From: CAVROP01 sp963722675
Lineage (GTDB): Bacteria; Acidobacteriota; Terriglobia; UBA7540
NCBI GenBank assembly: GCA_963722675.1
Contig: CAVROP010000011.1
Location: 1 to 64,000, forward strand
Reading direction: 5' to 3'
DNA length: 64,000 nt
Position numbers and translations under genes: made by a program. The notes under the pieces are model-generated. The model saw nothing but the letters and a program-made list of their open reading frames with translations. It did no database searches and had not been told where the DNA came from. Position 1 is the stretch's first letter; every line of letters starts with the position of its first letter. Of the stretch, positions 17,149 through 25,014 are shown piece after piece.

Positions 17149-19510
17149 CTGATCATTACCCATATCTTCGGCTGGACACCGGGGGTGAGTGCGCAGTATG
17201 AGCGAGGAGTTTCCACATTGCGGTGAGTGGCTCGAGATATTGCAATCCGAGCCAGAGCGTTTGGGTGCCGGGTTCGCCGTCGCTCTTGCGTCCCAGGAAG
17301 CCGCCCAGCGTCGCCACCATGCGCATCGCTTCCCGCAAGTTTGGAGGTTGCTCGGGTGGCCTCGGATCCTGGTTGATGTAGGCGGCCAGCGCTTTCCATT
17401 CGGCTTCCTCGAAGTAGGCGGAGCAAGGAACATCAGGGACTTCCCGGCCCAGCTTGGTCAGATGAAAAATGCGCCACGCCACCACCAGATCAATTGCCAA
17501 GCAGGCTTCAATGCGCTCGGCCGTGCCGAGTTGCCGCTGCTCGATGCGGCAGCCACTTTTCAGCGTGCGATGATAAACTTCAATCCCCCAGCGCAAGGTG
17601 TACCAACGCAGCTTTTCGCAAGCGGCTGCAAAACTGTCCACCGGGCAGGTGGTCAGCAGCATCCAGAGCAACGGTTCTTTGATTCCCCGGGGCGCTTCCA
17701 CTTCCTCTGCCAGCACCGCCCAAAGCGTCAGCTCGCCCAGCTTTTCTTTGCCATGGGGCGGTCGCAAGGTGACCTGCGCAAAGCGCACTTCGAGCCGCGC
17801 CACCCGTGCCGCTTGGGCACCCCGCCGCGGTATCCGGACTTCCTGAATGCCCGCCAGCGCGTGCTGCGCCATCCCCGGCCACAAATGTTCTTGGCCGTCC
17901 TCGCCCAGCCGGTCGCGTTCGGCTCGCACCAACAGCCAGGGACCGTTCTCCTCTGCGAGAGCCCCATGGAACAGTTCGTAAATATCGGCTTCCCGATCCC
18001 CCACACTGACCAGCCGCGTGCAGCGCGTGCGCCGCTGCACCTCCGCCACCTGCCGCAGACTCTTCAGCCATTTATTGCTTTCTTTCTCTTCAATCGGCAG
18101 AGTCTTGCGTCGAGACCGTTTGCCAAACTGCGCCCGGTCCCGCGCCCAGCACTGCACATCCAGCAACCCCAAGGGTGTGCCCGCCGCATTGAAAGCCAGC
18201 GTCGAGTGCAGCACCAATCCCACCGTACCTTCCTTATTCGAGCCAATGGGGCCCAGGTCGTCGGTCGCCGGATGGGCGCTGTAGTTCAGGAACGTCGTGT
18301 CCTGCACGGCAAACACCAACCGCTCAGCCGCCACGCGCTGCCGGGTCGCTTCATAATGGGGTTGCAACAAAGCGTCCATGCCGGTGTCCGGATGCTCAAA
18401 GAAACGATAGGCGGCTTTGGTTCGGGCGCGAGTCTGACAGGCCTGCGGCAGGTTGGCCTGAGGCCGCGCGTAAAAATCGCGCGCCAGGACCAACAACCGT
18501 TCGCGCCGCCGCTCATCTCCCAATCGCGCTCCGCCGAACTCTTCCTCCGCCCAGTCGGCCGGAGGAGGGGGCGGAGCGGGTGGGTGTCCGCCCAAGCGCT
18601 GGCGGGCCTGCGAGTGCAAAGCATACAGGAAAATCCGCTTCACCGCTCGGCCGCCGGTGTGCTCGCGGTCCTGACGCCCTCGCCCCGTCGTCTGGCCCAC
18701 CTCCAGCCAGTTGGCCGCCCGATAGCAGGTGCCCCTAAAACGCTCCGCGTCCACAAAGGTTTCCACCAGCAGAGGCCTATAGCCGTAGCGCTCTTGCCAG
18801 TCCTTGGCGACTTGCTGCAGTGCCAAGCCGAGCACCTGCGAAGCCAAGTTGGGCACGCGCCAGTGGGGCAGAATCAGAAAACGGCTGTTGGCAATCACCT
18901 CCTGCAGATGTTCACGGCGCACTGGGTCACTCCAGCCGATCCACTCATCCCGCGCCGCCAGTTGCCAGGCTGCGGCACTGAAGGCCAGCCCACCCAACCA
19001 ATCGCCCTGGCCGCTGCGCACGCCATAGCGCATCTGCGCCCCACAGAGAGGTCCGGCTCCCAAGTAATGATAGCGCTCCATCATCTGGTTCCAGAGCCGC
19101 GAGGCCGAACAATCCGCCTGCTCAATGCGCAGCAAGCGCACCGGCTGCAAGGCCTGGAGCGAGGCTTCGGTGGGCAAGACCTGCTGCGGCGCGGGCTGGG
19201 CCGCAACTCGCCGGGGTGGAGAAACCACGGCCGGGGCAACCGCGGGCAGATCAAGGGCCCCACGACGCTGCAGCTTCCCCAGCGCCACGCGGCAACTGAC
19301 CTGCTTGAGTTCACCCGAGGCAGTGCGCCAGTTCAACCATTCGCAAACCCGCCGCGACAGGGTCCGACGCGAGATGCCAGGTTCGTCGTTGACGGTCTGC
19401 TGAATGCGCTGCACAAGCTGCGGACCGAATTCTTGCCCGCAAACCTTCATGCGGGCAGCTTAGAGCATGAGGACCCCCGGTGTCCAGCAAAAAGTGTGGG
19501 ACATGATCAG
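17149..19510 (-). mobile_element. IS4/IS50-group insertion sequence with DruA-fused transposase and 9-bp target duplication
   Basis: Imperfect 38-bp inverted repeats (31 of 38 positions match) bound the element at 17149-17186 and 19473-19510, each starting ctgatcat at the outer edge and containing gctggacaccgggggt at the inner edge. The 9-bp direct repeat cccttgggg flanks both sides (17140-17148 and 19511-19519), the duplication length expected of Tn5-like elements. The 2,362-bp element carries one gene whose last codons lie within the left inverted repeat. The restored target, ccctctcccttggggagagg, is itself a palindromic repeat. Confidence 0.93.
17156..19450 (-). CDS. DUF4338 (DruA-like) and Tn5-type IS4 transposase fusion
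   Basis: 764 residues in three parts. Residues 1-75 form a winged-helix-like segment (SRRTLSRRVCEWLNW). Residues about 105-290 are a DUF4338/DruA domain (NQMMERYHYLG, ANSRFLILPHWRVPNLAS, ETFVDAERFRGTCYRAANW, VGQTTGRGRQDR, KRIFLYAL). A proline-rich linker (PAPPPPP, 291-297) leads to a Tn5-like DDE transposase with D384 (VQDTTFLNYS), D485 (GDREADIYE) and E624 in the signature Y617-R620-E624-K631. All catalytic residues are present and the frame is intact. Insertion by cut and paste is inferred from the 9-bp duplication. In Druantia anti-phage systems a DUF4338 protein is a separate subunit; its role inside a transposase is unknown, perhaps target or end recognition. Confidence 0.9.
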   Translation of the reverse strand: MKVCGQEFGPQLVQRIQQTVNDEPGISRRTLSRRVCEWLNWRTASGELKQVSCRVALGKLQRRGALDLPAVAPAVVSPPRRVAAQPAPQQVLPTEASLQALQPVRLLRIEQADCSASRLWNQMMERYHYLGAGPLCGAQMRYGVRSGQGDWLGGLAFSAAAWQLAARDEWIGWSDPVRREHLQEVIANSRFLILPHWRVPNLASQVLGLALQQVAKDWQERYGYRPLLVETFVDAERFRGTCYRAANWLEVGQTTGRGRQDREHTGGRAVKRIFLYALHSQARQRLGGHPPAPPPPPADWAEEEFGGARLGDERRRERLLVLARDFYARPQANLPQACQTRARTKAAYRFFEHPDTGMDALLQPHYEATRQRVAAERLVFAVQDTTFLNYSAHPATDDLGPIGSNKEGTVGLVLHSTLAFNAAGTPLGLLDVQCWARDRAQFGKRSRRKTLPIEEKESNKWLKSLRQVAEVQRRTRCTRLVSVGDREADIYELFHGALAEENGPWLLVRAERDRLGEDGQEHLWPGMAQHALAGIQEVRIPRRGAQAARVARLEVRFAQVTLRPPHGKEKLGELTLWAVLAEEVEAPRGIKEPLLWMLLTTCPVDSFAAACEKLRWYTLRWGIEVYHRTLKSGCRIEQRQLGTAERIEACLAIDLVVAWRIFHLTKLGREVPDVPCSAYFEEAEWKALAAYINQDPRPPEQPPNLREAMRMVATLGGFLGRKSDGEPGTQTLWLGLQYLEPLTAMWKLLAHTAHSPPVSSRRYG

Positions 19511-19570
19511 CCCTTGGGGAGAGGGTGGCCTGCGGCGGCGCTTTCATCAGCCGCCGCAGGCCGGGTGAGG
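19511..19570. repeat. Right half of the palindromic repeat split by the second IS
   Basis: Continuing from the target duplication, agagggtg leads into the 12-bp inverted arms gcctgcggcggc (19528-19539) and gccgccgcaggc (19550-19561), then cgggtgaggga. The left half lies at 17131-17148. Together they make a compound hairpin repeat of the same kind as the one at 34683-34740. Confidence 0.7.
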
Positions 19571-19659
19571 GATTGTTTCCGACGCCACCGTGTGTATCTC
19601 AAAGTGCGGATCCGCCGCGTCTTGTTTGACGCACCACTCAGATGTCCGTTTGCCTGGCC

Positions 19660-19719
19660 TCAATTATCCGTCGGCCTGTCGAGGTGATCAATGACGATAG
19701 TTTCCAATCTGATGACCGG
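19660..19719 (-). pseudogene. C-terminal remnant of a third TIGR03435 gene
   Basis: The minus strand reads PVIRLETIVIDHLDRPTDN and a stop at 19660-19662. This matches the family's last residues seen in the two neighbours (VESIVIEHIERPTEN and VLTIDHVERPSEN). Nothing recognisable of the family lies further upstream. The sequence downstream of it, with a ttgtttgacgcac motif at about 19622-19634, resembles that between the other two copies (ggtttgacgcac at about 16432), supporting a former three-gene tandem array. Confidence 0.7.
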
Positions 19720-20021
19720 GCATCTCCGCCTCGGACTCTTTGTCAGCGGACTTCCTGTCTCTTGACAAATGGAAATCGATAGGCTAGGATTATTAGCTTC
19801 GGCGGGAGTTCAGGCCTGCCGCGAGATTGTGACGCAATGCTCCTCGACGTTCCATCCCCCCGCCCTCGTTTCAGCTTTGAAATTCCACCTCCTGCCGCAC
19901 CTCCGTTCGGGCCGGATTTGAGATCGACCGCTATCCCGAAGGCGAGTACAACCGTCCAAGAGCTTGGCGGCAAGGCGGGGTGGACCGGTGCGAACCTAGC
20001 CATTTCTTACGAACGAACCGG
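19720..20021. other. Gene-free spacer
   Basis: Open frames here (for example 19837-20085 on the plus strand) have no ribosome binding site and no recognisable protein features. The stretch lies between the TIGR03435 remnant and the tandem repeat array and looks like degraded DNA. Confidence 0.5.
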
Positions 20022-20643
20022 GAATGTCTATGAAAACAAAGAACGAGGTCAAAAAGTCGTGGGCTGGCGCAGACGTTGCTCTTGAACGTCTGCGATGCGC
20101 CGAAGGCGCAGTTCGGTCAGATTGTGCCGCTTGCCTTCGCCTGTCCCTTCGGGACATCGCAGACCCCACACTTCGGGGTCTGCGCCAGCCCTGGCGCTAC
20201 CAGAATCGAGGGAACAAAGCGAGAATGTCTATGAAAACAAAGGAGACGTTAAAAAGTCGTGGGCTGGCGCAGATGTTGCTCTTGAACGTCTGCGATGCGC
20301 CGAAGGCGCAGTTCGGTCAGATTGTGCCGCTTGCCTTCGCCTGTCCCTTCGGGACATCGCAGACCCCACACTTCGGGGTCTGCGCCAGCCCTGGCGCTAC
20401 CAGAATCGAGGGAACAAAGCGAGAATGTCTATGAAAACAAAGGAGACGTTAAAAAGTCGTGGGCTGGCGCAGACGTTGCTCTCGAACGTCTGCGATGCGC
20501 CGAAGGCGCAGTTCGGTCAGATTGTGCCGCTTGCCTTCGCCTGTCCCTTCGGGACATCGCAGACCCCACACTTCGGGGTCTGCGCCAGCCCTGGCGCTAC
20601 CGGAATCGAGGGAACAAAGCGAGAATGTCTATGAAAACAAAGG
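20022..20643. repeat. Three tandem copies of a 200-bp structured repeat plus a partial fourth
   Basis: The anchor gaatgtctatgaaaacaaa occurs at 20022, 20223, 20423 and 20623, giving units of 201, 200 and 200 bp. Copies 2 and 3 are almost identical; copy 1 differs at its first 20 bases. Each unit is full of nested palindromes: the outer arms gggctggcgcagac and gtctgcgccagccc, an inner hairpin cgcagacgtt-gctcttg-aacgtctgcg, gcgccgaaggcgc, and gcagacccc pairing with ggggtctgc. Reading frames pass through all units but change frame at each copy, so the array is not protein-coding. Confidence 0.92.
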
Positions 20644-20985
20644 ATCGGCGACGCCATGCCGTGGCATTTCCGCCAGGCGCATATCGGGATCTTAGTCGGG
20701 AAGCGCACCTGGGGCGGGCTGGTGGGATTCTTCGGCCCGTTCGAGTCGCTGATGGATGGAGGTGTGGTGACCGCGCCCAGCCGCGGCTTCTGGACCCCGA
20801 ACAATGCCTGGGAAGTGGAGAATCACGGTGTGGCGCCCGACGTCGAAGTCGAGCTTGATCCCAAGGCAGTGCGCGAAGGCCACGACCCGCAACTCGAGAA
20901 AGCGGTTGAGTTGGTGCTGTCGGAACTCGCCAAGAATCCCATTCCCACTCACCACAAGCCGCCGTATCCGAACTACCATCAGTAG
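20644..20985 (+). pseudogene. C-terminal fragment of a tricorn-like S41 protease
   Basis: The frame begins abruptly at the end of the repeat array with IGDAMPWHFRQ and continues VGKRTWGGLVGFFGP, DGGVVTAPSRGFW, WEVENHGVAPDVEVE and DPQLEKAVELVL. These are the conserved last 110 residues of tricorn-protease homologues (S41 peptidase domain C2). The beta-propeller, PDZ and catalytic serine parts are missing, and nothing upstream of the array resembles them. The array may have replaced, or invaded, the rest of the gene. No start signal. Confidence 0.8.
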
Positions 20986-21131
20986 TCGAGGAGTCGAGAA
21001 GTCCAGTAGTCAAGAGTCGAGAGTCCAAAGTCCAGAGTCGAGAGTCCAGAGTCCAGAGTCCAGAGTCGAGAGTCCAGAGTCGGGAGTCCAGAGTCCAGAG
21101 TCGGGAGTCCAGAGTCGGGAGTCTAGAGCAG
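20986..21131. repeat. 7-bp minisatellite (gagtcca, gagtcga and gagtcgg variants)
   Basis: About 20 degenerate heptamers of the form gagtcNN run from the tricorn fragment's stop codon to about 21131. Related ctcgactttcgactc tracts occur at 21255-21295, just beyond the RhaT stop, and at 34810-34856. No spacer/repeat alternation, so not CRISPR. Confidence 0.85.
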
Positions 21132-21216
21132 GAGGCTAGTATCGAGTGCATCTGAATTTCAAATCTGGAATTTGAAATTCTGCACTCCTGCGCTCGAGGT
21201 GGACCGGCGCCCTCTT

Positions 21217-21293
21217 TTTACCCTTTACCCTTCACCCTTTAACCTCTACCCTTCAATTCTTCGACTTTCGACTCTCGACTTTCGACTCCCCGA
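21217..21293. repeat. Pyrimidine-rich short tandem repeats beside the rhaT-like stop
   Basis: tttacccttcacccttt and ttcgactttcgactctcgac tracts follow a short inverted pair (aatttcaaat, then atttgaaatt) at about 21156-21180. Together they fill the intergenic space to the RhaT-like gene. Confidence 0.6.
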
Positions 21294-22322
21294 CTAGTAC
21301 AGCCCGCCGAGGTTCAGCACAATCACGGAAACGAGTATCACCACCACCGCTGCGGTCAGCACCCGCCGGGTGGCCGGCGAAGTGGCCCGCCATTCTCCCG
21401 TCAGAATGCCGAGGAAGTTCGAGGAGAGGATCATGGAGGTGACAAACAGCGTGTAGCCAAGCGAGGTGCCGTACTTTCCCACCAGCGTGGCGCCGATGCC
21501 GTAGCCCACCATCCCGGAAAGCCACAGCAAACCCATGGCGATGGCCAGGCCTGTTTCTCTTGCCGATCCCTGCTTCAGGAAAAGCGGCCAGGTGCCGTTG
21601 CGAAACAGCAGCAGGAAACAATAGAACAGATTGGGAATGAAGCCCGCGCCCAGCACCAGCGCCCACGAAGCGTACGTCGCGGTTACTGGGACGGCGCCGA
21701 GTGCCACGGCCTTATCGAGAATCGTGCCGCTGAAAGCGAAACCAAGGTTGATGTTCGACCCGAAAATTCCGGTGAAAATGCAGATGGCAAGCCCCGTCAT
21801 GAAACTCATCGCGGCAGCGCCGGCCGCGGCGCCCGCCGGGGTCTGTTCCTTCTCTCTGCGACGCCCCGCCATTCCATAAAGGACCAGGCCGCCGAAGAGG
21901 ATGGGCATGCTGATGAGCAGCAGGACGCCGCGCGGCCGCAGCAAGTCCGCGGGGTTAAGGACCAGCAACGGCACCAGCGCGCCCGACAGGCACGACAGCC
22001 CGGCCACCACGGCGAAGGCCAGCGCCATGCCCACGGCGCTGATTCCCAGGCCGAAGGTCACTTGCGCGATGCCCCAGAGAAAGCCGAAGATCAGCGGGGC
22101 CAGAAGCGCACGGCTGGAGACGCCGTGATATACGTCTGCGAGGTGCGGCACGAAACCCGCCGCCAGCAGCCACGGAATGACCAGCAGCGCGGAAGCGGCA
22201 AAAACCAGCCAGGTGTTCTCCCATTTCCATTGACGCGTGAACTTCATGGGCAGCGCAAAGCTTCCGTTCAACGCCCCACTGATGAATATGACTGCCATGC
22301 CCAGCCAGAAATGATCGCTCAT
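21294..22322 (-). CDS. rhaT: RhaT-family L-rhamnose/proton symporter
   Basis: 342-residue inner-membrane protein with about ten hydrophobic segments. The first segment has FISGALNGSFALPMKF, then RQWKWENTWLVFAASALLVIPW and FGFLWGIAQVTFGLGISAVG, matching the WKWE, LPW and LFGxxWGI landmarks of RhaT of the drug/metabolite transporter superfamily. Length equals that of the E. coli protein (344). Predicted to import L-rhamnose or a related sugar with protons. The GH59 gene lies directly upstream on the same strand (146 bp away), so cotranscription with glycan-degrading functions is plausible. RBS agggag precedes the ATG. Sugar specificity is inferred from family only. Confidence 0.82.
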   Translation of the reverse strand: MSDHFWLGMAVIFISGALNGSFALPMKFTRQWKWENTWLVFAASALLVIPWLLAAGFVPHLADVYHGVSSRALLAPLIFGFLWGIAQVTFGLGISAVGMALAFAVVAGLSCLSGALVPLLVLNPADLLRPRGVLLLISMPILFGGLVLYGMAGRRREKEQTPAGAAAGAAAMSFMTGLAICIFTGIFGSNINLGFAFSGTILDKAVALGAVPVTATYASWALVLGAGFIPNLFYCFLLLFRNGTWPLFLKQGSARETGLAIAMGLLWLSGMVGYGIGATLVGKYGTSLGYTLFVTSMILSSNFLGILTGEWRATSPATRRVLTAAVVVILVSVIVLNLGGLY

Positions 22323-22360
22323 TCAAAACTCCCTTGTGTGCACGCTGCAACCCGGCGCTG

Positions 22361-22466
22361 TGGTGCGAGCGTCTCGCCCGCACCACGTCAAAAGCAGCAT
22401 CACCGCCGAGGGAACAGAGGAAAGCCCTTCTGTTTTCCTCCGCGAACTCTGTGGCCTCGGTGGTGA
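22361..22466. repeat. Two dispersed inverted repeats in the GH59-rhaT gap
   Basis: The first, around 22361-22386, pairs ggtgcg with cgcacc around gtctcgcc and belongs to the 'gcgtctcgcccgc' repeat also seen at 29211 and 52626. The second, about 22398-22466, has arms tcaccgccgagggaacagag and ctctgtggcctcggtggtga (17 of 20 pairing). It resembles the element that overlaps the TonB receptor start at 15283-15371. Confidence 0.65.
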
Positions 22467-22468
22467 AA

Positions 22469-24445
22469 TCACTTCACCGCAAAATCGGCGAACTGCGCCA
22501 GATTCCAACCCGTGCCGATTCCCACCATACCTTTCTTGTGGGTTTCGTCACTCAGGCTTGCGACCCGGGCTCCGTCGATGCTGGCCTCGATTGTGGAACC
22601 CCTGAAGGCGAGCGCGAAATGGTGCCACGTCTGGAGGGAGAACCCGACCTTGCCCGAAGCGAGCTTGGCAGTAGCAGTCTTGAACTTTGCGTTGTCCAGT
22701 TCCCAACTTCCGTCCTGCTGCACGGTGAGCACGTAGCCACTAGGCCAACGCGCCTTCCCATCCTGGAACCAGTCGGCGGAGTCGATTCGGCCCACGAGAG
22801 TGATGTTGCCGGACTCCTCAAGCATGGCGGAGGTGCTGACCTCGTAGTCAGTCCAATCCGCGCTGCCAAGGAAAGTCAGCGGGTCCGGGCTGATGCCGCC
22901 CCAGGCGATCGGACGTTGCCGCACCACCTGCCGCAGGCACTGGCCCGGCCGTCCGACGCAGGGCGCCACCTCGAATGCGCCGTCCTGGTCCGCAAAGTAT
23001 TTGGGAGTCTTGCCCACCGGCGCGCTCTTGAAGTCGTCGCTGTAAGGAAAGGGGAAGGATGCTTGCGCAGGCGGCATGGCGGCGCCTTTACCTTGGCCCG
23101 TTGTGGTGGTGAGCGAATAGACCGAGTCGGGCTCGAGGGTAATACTGAATGAGCCATTTTGCGGCGTAATATCGCTCAGTTTCTCAAATGACTTCGAGGC
23201 ATTCGTCTGCCAAACGTGAATGACGCCGGCCGAAAGGCCTCCGGCAATGCTGAACGCCACTTCCTGCGGTTCCGTGGCATCGACGGTCTCGACGATGACA
23301 CTGTAGTCGTTCGAGGCTGGAGATTTGAGAGAGACATAGCTCCCCTGGCCCTTGAGATACCCGCAAGCGCTGTCGAGGTATTGCCATCCCGGCTGCGCGA
23401 ATTGCGTCGTATGCGCCGTCACCCAGATGGCGGATTGCACGTCGTAATAACCTGACCACGGCGTATTGGCGTACATCAAGCCGGAATTCGGTGCGGCCAG
23501 GTTATCGTAGTATGAGGTTACCGGGCTCCAGGTTTCCGTCTTGGTAACCTTGCCGTCGATGTAGTTCGTGTTAAGGACCTTGGCCCAGATTCTCGCCCCA
23601 GGTTTCCAATCACGTTGCAGGATCATTCCCACGTATCCCACATCGTCGAAAGGCTGGTCCTCGCTCGACCACAGTGGCTTGCCGGACTCTAAAGCGCCTC
23701 CCGTGACGTAGAAGTTTCCTTTGACGCGCGCATAATGGACGGCAATCGCATAGACGTCCTCTTTCAGTATCGGGTCCAGCTTGAAGTCATCGGTGATCTT
23801 CCATTGATTCTCGTAGAGGTCCGCCGCAACAATCCTGGTCTTAAGACCGTTGGCCTCGAGCGTCTTCTTCAGCATCTTGATGTAGTTGGTGTCGTAGTTG
23901 GTCTCGTTCCAAATGCCTACGTAGTCGATGTCCAGGTCGTGATGCTTCTTGGCGCCCTGGATGAACTTGGCGATATAGTTCGCCATGTCCTGAGAGTAGT
24001 ATTTGCCGTTGCCGATCCAGCCGGGAGCGCCCCAAGGCAGGGCGTCCAGGATGATCTTGGGATTCCTCTTTTTGGCCTCCGTCATCAACCACCACTCGAA
24101 CCCGCGATCGTAGTTCTCATCCGTGCGGCTGCGCATGTGGCTGGGCTCGGAGCCGTCGGTGGAATTGGTGTCGCCGCCGACCTCAACCTTCAGGTGCTGA
24201 AGAGACGCGCCGTAATCCGGTTTGAAGAGGTAGTCAAGGATCTGACTCCGTTGAGGCTCGGGATAATCGATCAGCAGCCTCGAAGAGGCGCCGGCGCTAA
24301 CGCCGCCGATTCCCTCGAAAATCCTTCCCTTCCCGGAGCCATCGATTTTGATTTCGGTTTTCTGCACCGGCGCTTGTTGATTGCAAGAGAACAACGGAAG
24401 AACAATGGCCAACGCCAAAAGCATGAAAACGTTTCTGTAACTCAT
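22469..24445 (-). CDS. GH59 galactosylceramidase-like glycosidase, lipoprotein
   Basis: 658 residues, strongly similar along its length to animal galactocerebrosidase. FEGIGGVSAGASSRLLIDYP, RSQILDYLFKPDYGASL, KVEVGGDTNSTDGSEPSHM, HHDLDIDYVGIWNE and WVTAHTTQFAQPGWQYLD are all GH59 landmarks. The acid/base is Glu181 (in IWNET) and the nucleophile Glu262 (in LWSSEDQ). A beta-sandwich domain and a C-terminal lectin-like domain (SADWTDYEVSTSAML) complete the usual order. The signal ends PLFSC, so Cys21 may be lipidated. Expected to release beta-galactose from galactolipids or similar beta-galactosides outside the inner membrane; the bacterial substrate is unknown. RBS from gaggagtgag; rhaT-like gene downstream. 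Confidence 0.93.
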   Translation of the reverse strand: MSYRNVFMLLALAIVLPLFSCNQQAPVQKTEIKIDGSGKGRIFEGIGGVSAGASSRLLIDYPEPQRSQILDYLFKPDYGASLQHLKVEVGGDTNSTDGSEPSHMRSRTDENYDRGFEWWLMTEAKKRNPKIILDALPWGAPGWIGNGKYYSQDMANYIAKFIQGAKKHHDLDIDYVGIWNETNYDTNYIKMLKKTLEANGLKTRIVAADLYENQWKITDDFKLDPILKEDVYAIAVHYARVKGNFYVTGGALESGKPLWSSEDQPFDDVGYVGMILQRDWKPGARIWAKVLNTNYIDGKVTKTETWSPVTSYYDNLAAPNSGLMYANTPWSGYYDVQSAIWVTAHTTQFAQPGWQYLDSACGYLKGQGSYVSLKSPASNDYSVIVETVDATEPQEVAFSIAGGLSAGVIHVWQTNASKSFEKLSDITPQNGSFSITLEPDSVYSLTTTTGQGKGAAMPPAQASFPFPYSDDFKSAPVGKTPKYFADQDGAFEVAPCVGRPGQCLRQVVRQRPIAWGGISPDPLTFLGSADWTDYEVSTSAMLEESGNITLVGRIDSADWFQDGKARWPSGYVLTVQQDGSWELDNAKFKTATAKLASGKVGFSLQTWHHFALAFRGSTIEASIDGARVASLSDETHKKGMVGIGTGWNLAQFADFAVK

Positions 24446-24489
24446 CGGATCTCACTCCTCCCCAATCCTCGATAACGACCCGCAATGTA

Positions 24490-24510
24490 GGGGGACGGCT
24501 TGCCGTCCCC
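24490..24510. repeat. 20-bp palindrome with gtaggggg flank
   Basis: ggggacggc and gccgtcccc are separated by tt and preceded by gta, upstream of the GH59 gene. The same sequence recurs at 25856-25875. Member of the gtagggg palindrome family. Confidence 0.75.
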
Positions 24511-24582
24511 GCAGGGTTACTAAGTCGACGAGGCTAGTGCAAGCCCTACCCCTACACTACTTGGCCCCTGTGGTGAATGTCG

Positions 24583-25014
24583 CTACTTGCCATGGACTGA
24601 GGACCGCCAATAGGCTTGGATTCCCCGGTAGCTGTCGTCATCAGGCAGGTTAGCGAGAATGAGCCGCCTCACTTTCAACTCATCGATCGGGCCTTGAACC
24701 TTGTAGACCACCTCGCCGTCGGGGCGAATCAGCAGAGTGTAGGGGTCCGCGCCATTCCAATCCGGATCAAAGGCCGCCATCAAGCCATAGATATCTGTCG
24801 CGCCGAAGATGTAATTCGTGTTGCTGGCGTGTGCCTTGCGAAGCGCCGCGAGAACGCCCTTTTGCTCATCCGGGTAGTTCGTGCTCACCATGATTAAGTC
24901 GAAGGGGCGCTGCGCGGAACATGCGGTAAATCGTTTCGAGCTTGGCCATCTCCGCGACGCAAGGCCCGCACCAAGTGGCCCAGAAATCGACCAGGAGCAG
25001 TTTGCCGGTGCCAT
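24583..25014 (-). CDS. Second thioredoxin domain of a double-thioredoxin protein, C-terminal part
   Basis: Genuine coding begins at about 24905 with RPFDLIMVSTNYPDEQ and continues IFGATDIYGLMAAFDPDWNG, ADPYTLLIRPDGEVVYKVQG: the latter half of a TlpA-type thioredoxin fold with its cis-proline region (DPYTLL). It belongs to the same gene as the ORF ending at 24866. One extra base in the cccc run (gggg at 24904-24907 on the plus strand) separates them; removing it gives MFRAAPFDLIMVS. The first 36 residues of this open frame are out-of-frame noise. Confidence 0.75.
   Translation of the reverse strand: MAPANCSWSISGPLGAGLASRRWPSSKRFTACSAQRPFDLIMVSTNYPDEQKGVLAALRKAHASNTNYIFGATDIYGLMAAFDPDWNGADPYTLLIRPDGEVVYKVQGPIDELKVRRLILANLPDDDSYRGIQAYWRSSVHGK

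Noticed and set aside
17156..19450. A Druantia defence locus
   Set aside because: Only the DUF4338 part is shared. There is no DruB-DruE, no helicase and no neighbouring defence gene, and the domain is inside an IS transposase with intact ends.
17189..19687. 832-residue plus-strand open frame
   Set aside because: It is the antisense shadow of the fusion transposase. High GC content keeps the opposite strand open. No RBS and no domain; the minus-strand frame has full catalytic motifs and ends within the IS.
20024..20858. Overlapping open frames of 136-187 residues through the tandem repeat
   Set aside because: The unit length of 200-201 bp is not a multiple of three, so each copy is read in a different frame. 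The apparent proteins are translations of nested hairpins.
20986..21131. Possible CRISPR array
   Set aside because: The repeat unit is 7 bp without spacers and drifts base by base; it is a minisatellite. The tract at 50430-50518 was rejected for the same reason.
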